53,686 nt of DNA from an uncultured Fidelibacterota bacterium (GTDB lineage: Bacteria > Fidelibacterota > Marinisomatia > Marinisomatales > UBA1611): the NCBI GenBank assembly GCA_913043235.1, contig CAJWLO010000017.1, positions 1 to 53,686 on the forward strand, in the 5' to 3' direction. This document shows positions 36,060-44,228 of the stretch, in pieces. Below the pieces are notes generated by a model. The model saw nothing but the letters and a program-made list of their open reading frames with translations, was not told the origin of the DNA and searched no databases. How positions within the stretch are numbered: position 1 is the first letter of the stretch; each line of letters opens with the position of its first letter. Position numbers and translations under genes: made by a program.

Positions 36060-37886
36060 TCAGTTTAACTGGATATGATAAAGGTTTCGGTAAAGCCCAT
36101 CCTGCTGGATCAAATCCTGATGGGTACCTTCCTCTTTGATCTCACCACGATCAAAGACGACAATTTTATCTGCCATGGTCACTGTGGATAAACGATGAGC
36201 AATTACCAGAGTCGTTCGGTCCTTCATTAAACGTATCAGTGCTTCCTGCACCTGCCGCTCTGCCTGAGTGTCCAGAGAAGATGTGGCCTCATCAAGGATA
36301 AGGATGGGCGGATTTCGCAAAATAGCTCGGGCAATTGCAAGTCTTTGCCTTTGGCCTCCAGAAAGTTTAACACCTTTTTCACCAATGATGGTTTTGAACC
36401 CGTTAAGTTGGTCATGGATAAAATCATAGGCATTGGCAGCCTTCGCAGCATTCTCTAATTGCTCTTGAGTATAAGAATTGACTCCATAGGTGATATTTGA
36501 TTCAATAGTGTCATCAAAAAGAATGGTTTCCTGAGTCACAATACCCATTTTTTCTCTTAGGGATCTCAAATTAATATCACGGATATCCTCCCCGTCAATT
36601 TCTATCACTCCTGCCTGCACATCATAAAACCTGCTAACTAGGTCAGCCACCGTTGATTTTCCGGCACCGCTTGGCCCAACAAGCGCCACAACTTTCCCCT
36701 TCGGTATTGAAAAGGTAATGTCACGTAAGACATTATCTCCATCACCATAACTAAACCCAACCCCTTTGAATTCGATACCTTTTAAAAACGTACCCATTTC
36801 GGGTGCACCCGGTTTGCTAATAATCGCTGGTGGAGTATCCAATATATTGAACACGCGCTCCGCAGAAGCGATGCCTTTTTGTATTTCTACACTGATATTG
36901 CTTAGTAGCCTGATTGGTCCCAAAACACTAAACAGAATTAATATAAAACGAATAAAATCCTCCGATTCCATAGTATGATGAACCAATACATCCATTCCAC
37001 CTATCCAGAGAAGTATCACACCTATAAAAGCGCCTATAATTTCCGTAATGGGTGAGGCAATAAGACGTAGTTTAGCACGTCTGAAAAGAAGCTGGTAGTA
37101 GCGATTTTGTTCCTCATTAAAACGGGTTCTCTCAAACTCTTCAGTTCCAAAAGCTTTTACAACTCGGATGGAATTCAATATCTCCGTAATAATTCCCATA
37201 ATTCCAGCAATCTGTTCGGCTGTGCGCCTTGATTTCCTGCGAATGCTGCGGCCGATCCAAAAAATAACACCTAATGTGAGGGGCACAATAATAAGGGCAT
37301 AAAATGCCAGCTTTAGATTGATAATAAACAGCAATACAATAAAAGTGATTATATTGATCGGTTCTACAAACATTTTATGAAAACTGGTTCCCAATGCCAC
37401 CCGCATATTGGATACATCTGTCACAACAATTGATATGAGTTCCCCGCTCTTTTTATTATCAAAAAAAGATAAGGATAAAGAATGAAAATGGCTGTACAGC
37501 CTTTTCCTAATCAAGGTGATCAGATTGAATTGAATATAGGATAGAGAAATATTTTTTATATAAAGAAAAATATTTTTTATCAGGAAAACACAGAAAATTG
37601 TCAGAGAAAGTACTTTAATGGTTTCCCTAGGGGTATCCCGCAGAATGAGTTCATTAGTCCAAAATTTGAATTGGTCATTTAAACTTAATATACTTCCTGA
37701 TAATTCCTGGTGATTGCGAAGCAATACATCAAAATCTGTTAATATATTGTTAAAGAAGGAGGCGGTGAGCCAGATTGACAGGCTGTTAAAAACCACATAA
37801 ATCAATGCCGAAACGGTAGAAATGATGAGTAACGGCCAATGCGGTAGAACCAATTTCCCGAGTCTAGTATAAATATTTTGCGACAT
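36060..37886 (-). CDS. MsbA-type ABC exporter (fused permease and ATPase)
   Basis: 608 residues: six membrane helices in the first 330 and an ATP-binding domain with Walker A GPSGAGKST near residue 400, signature LSGGQRQR and Walker B ILILDEATSSLD. This half-transporter works as a dimer. MsbA relatives flip lipid A, glycolipids or lipid-linked oligosaccharides across the inner membrane, so it is the likely flippase for the product of the adjacent synthetic genes, or the general lipid A exporter. First gene of the minus-strand part; 37887-38065 is the divergent promoter gap to hemW. Confidence 0.92.
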   Translation of the reverse strand: MSQNIYTRLGKLVLPHWPLLIISTVSALIYVVFNSLSIWLTASFFNNILTDFDVLLRNHQELSGSILSLNDQFKFWTNELILRDTPRETIKVLSLTIFCVFLIKNIFLYIKNISLSYIQFNLITLIRKRLYSHFHSLSLSFFDNKKSGELISIVVTDVSNMRVALGTSFHKMFVEPINIITFIVLLFIINLKLAFYALIIVPLTLGVIFWIGRSIRRKSRRTAEQIAGIMGIITEILNSIRVVKAFGTEEFERTRFNEEQNRYYQLLFRRAKLRLIASPITEIIGAFIGVILLWIGGMDVLVHHTMESEDFIRFILILFSVLGPIRLLSNISVEIQKGIASAERVFNILDTPPAIISKPGAPEMGTFLKGIEFKGVGFSYGDGDNVLRDITFSIPKGKVVALVGPSGAGKSTVADLVSRFYDVQAGVIEIDGEDIRDINLRSLREKMGIVTQETILFDDTIESNITYGVNSYTQEQLENAAKAANAYDFIHDQLNGFKTIIGEKGVKLSGGQRQRLAIARAILRNPPILILDEATSSLDTQAERQVQEALIRLMKDRTTLVIAHRLSTVTMADKIVVFDRGEIKEEGTHQDLIQQDGLYRNLYHIQLN

Positions 37887-38065
37887 GTAGTAAAATTAAT
37901 TAGATAAGATCATTTTCCAACGATGTATTTCAAGCTGGCACCAATAGTGTTCATGACGAATCTTTGTTTACTTAACCATTCTAGTAATTTCGCCCATTCA
38001 GGCATTTATTCCATATGAAAAGATTAACGGCAGTGTATTCTAAGGCCTGCACCTTAAATTCATTC

Positions 38066-39196
38066 ATGGAATCAGCAGGCATCTATATCCATATTCCTTT
38101 TTGCTCGGTAAAATGTATCTATTGCGATTTTTATTCTATTGCAGATCGTGAAAATTCCATTCCAAGGTTTATAAATGCAATTGTAAAGGAAATAGAAACT
38201 TGTTCGATGGATGTTTCTAACTGGAAATTAGAAACTATATTTATTGGTGGTGGTACGCCCAGCCTTCTAATAGGTAGCTACATAGAATCCATTATCAAAG
38301 CTCTTGAAAGAAAATACGACCTGACGATGATAAAGGAATTTACCATTGAGACCAACCCTGGAGAAGCACCATTAGAGCGCTTAAAAGATTATCACAGTCT
38401 AGGAATCAACCGATTATCCATGGGTGTGCAATCCCTTGAGCCCAACCTGCTAAAATTTCTCACACGTATCCATTCGACAGACCAAGTATTTAAGACCTAT
38501 GAAAATGCCCGTTCTGCAGGATTTGAGAATATAAATTTCGACCTCATTTATTCTATTCCGGGACAATCCTGGGAAATTTGGGAACGTGATTTACTTCTTA
38601 TGCTTGGTCTTAAGCCCGAACACATTTCAGCTTATACACTAACTTTAGAAAAGGGGACAGAACTTTACCAATATGTGAAGAAAGGACAGGTTTCTATGCC
38701 CAAGGAAGATCAAGCAAATGAATGGTTTTTAAATACACATGGAATCCTCAAATCAAATGGTTACCCAGCTTATGAGATATCCAACTTTGCCCGAAAAGGA
38801 ATGGAGTGCCAGCATAATCTTCATTACTGGCGAATACAACCCTATCTTGCTTTCGGACCATCGGCACACGGTTTTGATGGAAATAGTCGTTGGGGAAATG
38901 TCCGATCGCTTGATCGATATATTAATCAGATTGAATCGGGAAATTCACCGATTTCTATGAAAGAATCATTAACTCAAAAGAATCTTACTAACGAATTGAT
39001 TGGCTTTGGTTTGAGAATGAATGAGGGGATTAATTTGGCTCAAATTCCGGAAAAGTATTTAAATCAATTCAATACAAATCTTGAATCGGTCCAGGAAAAA
39101 TGGAGCAATGTTCTTATTTTACTTGAATCAACAGTTTCTCTTAATAAAAAAGGGATGATTTACGCCGATGCCGTGGGGGTGGATTTGATGTTATAA
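38066..39196 (+). CDS. hemW: Radical-SAM heme chaperone HemW
   Basis: 376 residues from the ATG at 38066, which gives the normal family start MESAGIYIHIPFCSVKCIYC; another ATG at 38015 would add 17 residues with no family match. Neither has a clear ribosome site. The radical-SAM cysteines are C13, C17 and C20 (CxxxCxxC), with IFIGGGTPS and FDLIYSIPGQ following, and a HemN_C domain at the end. It helps deliver heme to proteins and was formerly called a coproporphyrinogen oxidase-like protein. Converges on the AMP nucleosidase gene with no obvious terminator between. Confidence 0.95.
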   Translation: MESAGIYIHIPFCSVKCIYCDFYSIADRENSIPRFINAIVKEIETCSMDVSNWKLETIFIGGGTPSLLIGSYIESIIKALERKYDLTMIKEFTIETNPGEAPLERLKDYHSLGINRLSMGVQSLEPNLLKFLTRIHSTDQVFKTYENARSAGFENINFDLIYSIPGQSWEIWERDLLLMLGLKPEHISAYTLTLEKGTELYQYVKKGQVSMPKEDQANEWFLNTHGILKSNGYPAYEISNFARKGMECQHNLHYWRIQPYLAFGPSAHGFDGNSRWGNVRSLDRYINQIESGNSPISMKESLTQKNLTNELIGFGLRMNEGINLAQIPEKYLNQFNTNLESVQEKWSNVLILLESTVSLNKKGMIYADAVGVDLML

Positions 39197-39269
39197 GAAA
39201 TAAAATTTATTCTGTGAAAGCTAATGTGCGAAAACATAAACCTGAAGGCCAATTAATAAGATCACTACA

Positions 39270-40043
39270 TTAATACGTAAAGTGTTTTATCTTTTCTCCT
39301 TCGCCACCAATGCGGGTCATAGCCTCAATCCCTATTTCAATATGCAACCTTACATATTTCCGGGTAACTTCCTTATCTGATTCTTCTGTTTTGACTCCCT
39401 CTGGAACCATGGGTGTATCAGAAACTAATAATAATGCTCCACGATCAATTCCATTTGCGAAACCAGTTATAAAAATTGTTGCTGTTTCCATATCAATGCC
39501 CATTGCACGTACGCGTTTTAGATAGTTTTTGAATACTTCATCATGTTCCCATACCCGTCGATTAGTCGTATAAATCACCCCTGTACGATATTCCAATTCT
39601 TTTTCAACCAAAACCTGTGATACATGTTTATGCAATTTAAATGAAGGCATGGCAGGAACTTCCTTTGGAAAATAATCATCACTTGTTCCTTCTCCGCGAA
39701 TAGCAGCAGTGGGTAGTATAAAATGACCTAGCTCTGTTGTTTTTTTCAGACCACCACATTTTCCCATGAATAAAGCACCTTTTGGTTTGATGCAGGCTAA
39801 CAGATCCATAATAGTAGCGGCATTGGCACTGCCGATACCAAAGTTGATAATGGAAACCCCATTCTCATTCGTTGCCGAGGTCATGGGGCCACCGATGCCA
39901 TTTACCTGCACATTAAATTTTTCTGAAAATTTCTCAACATAATTCTGGAAATTGGTAAGCAGAATCCATTTTCCGTAATCATCAGGTACCGTACCTGTAT
40001 AACGTTTTAACCAATTTCTTTTTATTTTTTCTTTATTATCCAT
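39270..40043 (-). CDS. amn: AMP nucleosidase
   Basis: 257 residues of the nucleoside-phosphorylase fold: INFGIGSANAATIMDLLACIKPKGALFMGKCGGL and the late MGIDMETATIFITGFANGI (active-site Glu segment) are typical of the short AMP nucleosidase found in Bacteroidota and relatives, which splits AMP to adenine and ribose 5-phosphate. The long N-terminal domain of E. coli Amn is absent, as expected for this branch. Cytoplasmic. It lies alone, 39 bases after the GT2 gene start in map terms. Confidence 0.88.
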   Translation of the reverse strand: MDNKEKIKRNWLKRYTGTVPDDYGKWILLTNFQNYVEKFSEKFNVQVNGIGGPMTSATNENGVSIINFGIGSANAATIMDLLACIKPKGALFMGKCGGLKKTTELGHFILPTAAIRGEGTSDDYFPKEVPAMPSFKLHKHVSQVLVEKELEYRTGVIYTTNRRVWEHDEVFKNYLKRVRAMGIDMETATIFITGFANGIDRGALLLVSDTPMVPEGVKTEESDKEVTRKYVRLHIEIGIEAMTRIGGEGEKIKHFTY

Positions 40044-40082
40044 AAGATAAATGTACTAGAATTAAATAAAAAGTTGATGGGT

Positions 40083-40808
40083 TTAGCCGAATATATTATA
40101 ACGGATAATATGAAAAATTGCTGCCAGGCCGTCCCTCCAAGTTATTTTCTTGCCATCATCATAGGTACGTCCATAATAGGAAATAGGCAATTCATAGATG
40201 CGCAACCTCTCCTTGGCCACTTTCGCCGTGAATTCTGGCTCAAAACCAAAGCGGTTTGATTTGAACTCGATATTTTCCAGTATTTCTCTGCGAAACATTT
40301 TATAGCAGGTTTCCATATCTGTAAGATTCAGATTAGAAAACATATTGGAGAGCAGGGTAAGCATTTTATTGCCTAAATAATGCCAAAAATACAGTACCCG
40401 ATGGGTACCACCAATAAAACGACTACCATATACAACATCTGCCTGTTGATCAGCGATAGGTTGGATCAATGTAGTGTATTCCTGAGGATTATATTCCAGG
40501 TCCGCATCCTGGATTACGATTACCTCACTTGTGGTGTGCTGGAAACCTTTTCTTAAAGAACCGCCCTTACCTTGATTTTTTTCATTTTGGAGAAAGATTA
40601 CCTTCAGATCCGGTTTCTCACTTTTTAACCGATCTTTAGCCTGTTTTATTTTCTCCGCACTGGTATCTTTTGAGCAATCATCCACAATCACAATTTCAGT
40701 AACCATATCCTGTGCGGACACCGCATTGAGTATTTTGTTGATTGTGTTTTCCTCATTATAGACCGGAATAACCACGGAAAGTGAAGGAAAATGTTCAATT
40801 GTAGTCAT
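40083..40808 (-). CDS. GT2 glycosyltransferase (dolichyl/undecaprenyl-phosphate sugar transferase type)
   Basis: 241 residues. LSVVIPVYNEENTINKIL opens the GT-A fold, DDCSKDTSA and the metal motif QDADLEYNP follow, and KMFRREIL plus NRFGFEPEFTAKVA match the dolichyl-phosphate mannose synthase branch without C-terminal membrane helices. It would charge undecaprenyl phosphate with a sugar. The GT39 transferase 55 bases further down its transcript uses such lipid-linked sugars, so the pair probably forms one modification route. Confidence 0.92.
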   Translation of the reverse strand: MTTIEHFPSLSVVIPVYNEENTINKILNAVSAQDMVTEIVIVDDCSKDTSAEKIKQAKDRLKSEKPDLKVIFLQNEKNQGKGGSLRKGFQHTTSEVIVIQDADLEYNPQEYTTLIQPIADQQADVVYGSRFIGGTHRVLYFWHYLGNKMLTLLSNMFSNLNLTDMETCYKMFRREILENIEFKSNRFGFEPEFTAKVAKERLRIYELPISYYGRTYDDGKKITWRDGLAAIFHIIRYNIFG

Positions 40809-40863
40809 TATTGATCAATCTTGTCCATTTATTTCTCATTACATTATAGAAATTCACTGCCGA

Positions 40864-42510
40864 TCAGGATGGAGTCAACATCAATAAATATTTTTTTTCT
40901 AATACGGACGCACGTCTTTTTTTATCCAAAAAGTTCTGGTTCAACTTGCTGACCCGGAAATGGTCGAAGTCTGCTATAAGCTCTGGTTTATAGCTTTGTT
41001 TTATAAGCGCATTGTACCCTTTACCACCAGTATAAATAAAAACATTTCTTTTGCCAAGTTCCTTATCTGGTAAATCTCCATCGATGTAGATTATTTCCTG
41101 GTCTAGGTAATAATTAAAGGACCGGCTCTTGGCTCTTTTAGGTTCCTGGTAAAGGTAGAGGATCATGGAATTGTAATTTTTCTTCTTAAGATAGGCTGCT
41201 GCCTGCGACGGCGCTTGGTAGGTAAGCAAGGGTGCCATAAAAAAAAGATTCAAGCTGTAATTTGCTATAACTGTAGCTGTGATAGATGGGATGAAAAATT
41301 GGACCAGTTTATCACGGGATAAAACATGCATGTAACCCATCCCAGCCAAGAGTAAAACCACAGGAACCACCAATAAATAATTATCCAGCGGAAAGGCATA
41401 GAATGATATGCTAAATACCAGACCAACCAGGAAAAATCCCATTATCAACTGCACAATAAACAGCCGCGGATAGAGTTTTCCATCCTTTAGCCAGCTTTCT
41501 ATTTCCCTAGCCATAACAATTGCGGAAAAAGGGACGGCGAAGTAGATATAGTGAGGCAACTTGTAACTAGAAAATGAAAGAATAACCAGTGGCAGTAAAA
41601 ACCCGGCATAGGAAATTACTTCTTGATCATGGGGAATCTTCTTTTCGCGGATCAGATCTTTCGTTCTTGCATAAAACGCTCGTATAAATAGAATCGTCCA
41701 AGGCAGGAAGGCATAAAGAAATACATTAAATAAATAGAACGGACCTGTGTCATTGCTCCAGCCGCTGGCTCCGGTAATACGGCCAAAACTCTGGGTCCAA
41801 TAGAAAAACTTTAGCCCCGCAGCTCCAAACTGGGTAAAAAGGCCATAAGACATGGGCAGCAGACATAGCACAACAACCCCCAGTCCCCACAGTAGCTTGA
41901 AGTCCAAAACCTGGTTCAGTTTGCGCTTTAGTAATAGGTCAAACCCAAAGACAAGAACTGGTATCATCATGCCCAAGGGCCCCTTGCCCATCATTGCAAA
42001 TCCTACAGCGGTCGATCCGATCAGGAGCTTGGACCACTCTCCACTTTTAAAATAGGCACTGATTTGCCAAACAGCTACCATCATGGGAGCAATCATGTAC
42101 ATATCTGAGCGCACATCGGCATTCATGATAAAAAAAGCTTCACAGGATGAAAGAATAAGTGTTGCTATCAGAGCGGTTTGCCGGGAATAATACAGCCTTG
42201 CAAATTGAAACACAGCATAAATGGTCAATACAGAAAAAAGGACCGACGGCAACCTGTAGACAAAATCAGAAACACCAAAGATCTTAAAGAACAGGGCAGT
42301 AACCCAGAATATAAGTGGCGGTTTATCCAGGTATGGCTGACCATTGTCTAGTAAATGCAGAAAATTTTCACCGCGTAGTAGTTCCCTGCTCATCGAAGCA
42401 TACTGCATGGCATCGATCTCCATGATGGGGTTGAACATACCGGAGATATATCCGCATACGGAAATGATGATTAATATATGCATAGCGGAAAAATGAAAAC
42501 TATAGATCAA
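40864..42510 (-). CDS. GT39 family membrane glycosyltransferase (ArnT/PMT-like)
   Basis: 548 residues with about 11 to 13 hydrophobic helices. The first periplasmic loop has EIDAMQYASMSRELL (metal-binding acidic pair) and GQPYLDKPPLIFWVTA, the hallmark of ArnT-type lipid-sugar transferases. It moves a sugar from polyprenyl phosphate to lipid A, a glycan or protein on the periplasmic side. Its start overlaps the end of xthA by 11 bases, and the GT2 enzyme that can supply its donor is the next gene down. Acceptor unknown. Confidence 0.9.
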   Translation of the reverse strand: MIYSFHFSAMHILIIISVCGYISGMFNPIMEIDAMQYASMSRELLRGENFLHLLDNGQPYLDKPPLIFWVTALFFKIFGVSDFVYRLPSVLFSVLTIYAVFQFARLYYSRQTALIATLILSSCEAFFIMNADVRSDMYMIAPMMVAVWQISAYFKSGEWSKLLIGSTAVGFAMMGKGPLGMMIPVLVFGFDLLLKRKLNQVLDFKLLWGLGVVVLCLLPMSYGLFTQFGAAGLKFFYWTQSFGRITGASGWSNDTGPFYLFNVFLYAFLPWTILFIRAFYARTKDLIREKKIPHDQEVISYAGFLLPLVILSFSSYKLPHYIYFAVPFSAIVMAREIESWLKDGKLYPRLFIVQLIMGFFLVGLVFSISFYAFPLDNYLLVVPVVLLLAGMGYMHVLSRDKLVQFFIPSITATVIANYSLNLFFMAPLLTYQAPSQAAAYLKKKNYNSMILYLYQEPKRAKSRSFNYYLDQEIIYIDGDLPDKELGKRNVFIYTGGKGYNALIKQSYKPELIADFDHFRVSKLNQNFLDKKRRASVLEKKYLLMLTPS

Positions 42511-43264
42511 GCGTCAAAGAAACGGGACAGTGGTCTGAACCCATTACATCATCATGTATATCTCCATCCAGGCACAGGTCCTGCATATCTTGGTTCACAA
42601 AGAAATAATCAATCCGCCAGCCCACGTTTCTTTCCCGGGCACCAAAACGATAACTCCACCAGGAATATCTTTCGCCCTCACTGTGAAACATACGAAAGGT
42701 ATCCATCCAACCCTGGTCAACATAGGTGTCCAACCGCTCTCGCTCAATAGGCATAAATCCAGATGTTTTGATATTTTCCCTGGGCCTAGCCAAGTCTATG
42801 GGGTGGTGGGCGGTGTTCCAGTCCCCGGTCACAACTACATTGTTTCCTGATTCAACCTGCTCATTGATAATAGGCAACAGGTCATCGTAAAAATCAAGTT
42901 TATAATGGAGTCGGTCGCTATCCTTCTGACCATTCGGAAAATAGATATTATACAGTAAAAATCCCTCGTGCTCTGTGATCAAGACACGGCCTTCCCGATC
43001 ATATTTTTCTATCCCCAGGCCTTCCTGGACAAAGAGCGGCTCCTGCCTGCAAAAGGTTGCCACACCGCTATAGCCCCGACGCTCCCCCGAGTGCCAGTAG
43101 GCCTTATAGCCGTGATCCTCCAGTATTTCTGGACCCAGCTGGTCTATGTGGGCCTTGGTTTCCTGGATGCAGCAGATATCAGGCTGTTCATGTTCCAGCC
43201 AGTCCAGGAAACCCTTTTTCACCGCTGCGCGGACACCGTTTACATTCCAGGAGATTAATCTCAT
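42500..43264 (-). CDS. xthA: Exodeoxyribonuclease III
   Basis: 254 residues of the AP-endonuclease (EEP) fold. Landmarks are SWNVNGVRAA, CIQETKA (metal Glu), GYSGVATF, GDWNTAHHPIDLARP, the RIDYFFVN segment and the catalytic SDHCPVSL at the end. It nicks DNA at abasic sites and removes 3' blocks. It overlaps the GT39 gene by 11 bases though the functions are unrelated. The G+C of this stretch is higher than nearby genes. Confidence 0.97.
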   Translation of the reverse strand: MRLISWNVNGVRAAVKKGFLDWLEHEQPDICCIQETKAHIDQLGPEILEDHGYKAYWHSGERRGYSGVATFCRQEPLFVQEGLGIEKYDREGRVLITEHEGFLLYNIYFPNGQKDSDRLHYKLDFYDDLLPIINEQVESGNNVVVTGDWNTAHHPIDLARPRENIKTSGFMPIERERLDTYVDQGWMDTFRMFHSEGERYSWWSYRFGARERNVGWRIDYFFVNQDMQDLCLDGDIHDDVMGSDHCPVSLTLDL

Positions 43265-43307
43265 AATATTACATTATCCTATATTGTATTTCGGATATTA
43301 CTAATAC

Positions 43308-44228
43308 TTATTGTATAAGCGGAATAAAGGTCCGATCAAATGTGACAGAACCAAAAACGCCAATACCACCTTTTATACCATAATTACGACCCGAACCACC
43401 CTGTCCAATAAACAGATTGCTGTATTCCCGATCTTGTTGAGAAAATTTTATAAAAAAGTCATAATAATTCTGATCCATGCTCATCAGTTGTAAAAGCAAC
43501 CAATCTTCATCCCAATCCTGACCAAAAGTATTTTCATCACAGAATTCTCGGTGATATATCCAGCTATCAACCCCGGGGCCTATTAACTTTTCTTGGGCTA
43601 TACCACAAGGGCCTCCTCTATAATAGTAATAATAATTAAAAATGCTCAAATAATTACCAACATTTATTAACTGATTATGGTTATCTAATGATCCCCAATT
43701 AATCTCCAGATCTTGATTCACTTCAAAACTATCCGGCAATAATTCTTTATGAATCTGGGCAAGTGGTGGAATTATTGTTTTACCTGTTGCAGACTTGCCT
43801 GAGGGTGTGCTTACTGTTAAGGTATAGGTTTCTCCAGGCTGTGGATTTAAATCATCGCCATTATAAAAATAAGCGCCCTGGGATATGGCATCATTATCTT
43901 CTATACCAAAATTCCGGTAATCAAATTGGTATTCTTTCTCACCCAATCTGACAATTACTTCTGCATTTCGCACAACAAATCTGGAAGCATATCTAATATA
44001 TATATAACCGCCAACAGTGTCACGAACCAATGTATCTTGTGCTTCTTCTAGATCAAGGGAACGGTGTACCTGCACAAAGCTGGTTACCAAAGAATCTGGT
44101 GATATTATACCCAAAATATTCAGGACTGGATCATGATCAGAACTCACATCTTTCCATTCCATCTCTGGAGGTACAATTGAACAAGAAGAAAAGAATAGAA
44201 AAAAAATGAATGGAAAAATGTATCGCAT
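43308..44228 (-). CDS. DUF4249-like lipoprotein, partner of the TonB-dependent receptor
   Basis: 306 residues. The lipoprotein signal ends at FFSSC, with acylated Cys at 16. Following strands (VLNILGIISPDSLVTSFVQVHRSL, NAEVIVRLGEKEYQF, PGETYTLTVSTPSGKSATGKT) match the DUF4249 pattern of beta-sandwich lipoproteins that sit next to TonB receptors in FCB bacteria. The start shares one base with the receptor gene upstream, so the two form a pair, likely a lid and channel for an unknown nutrient. C-terminal part is unremarkable. Confidence 0.8.
   Translation of the reverse strand: MRYIFPFIFFLFFSSCSIVPPEMEWKDVSSDHDPVLNILGIISPDSLVTSFVQVHRSLDLEEAQDTLVRDTVGGYIYIRYASRFVVRNAEVIVRLGEKEYQFDYRNFGIEDNDAISQGAYFYNGDDLNPQPGETYTLTVSTPSGKSATGKTIIPPLAQIHKELLPDSFEVNQDLEINWGSLDNHNQLINVGNYLSIFNYYYYYRGGPCGIAQEKLIGPGVDSWIYHREFCDENTFGQDWDEDWLLLQLMSMDQNYYDFFIKFSQQDREYSNLFIGQGGSGRNYGIKGGIGVFGSVTFDRTFIPLIQ

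Noticed and set aside
42478-43266. Overlapping plus-strand frames opposite xthA
   Set aside because: Local higher G+C lengthens antisense frames. The minus-strand protein has all exonuclease III motifs.
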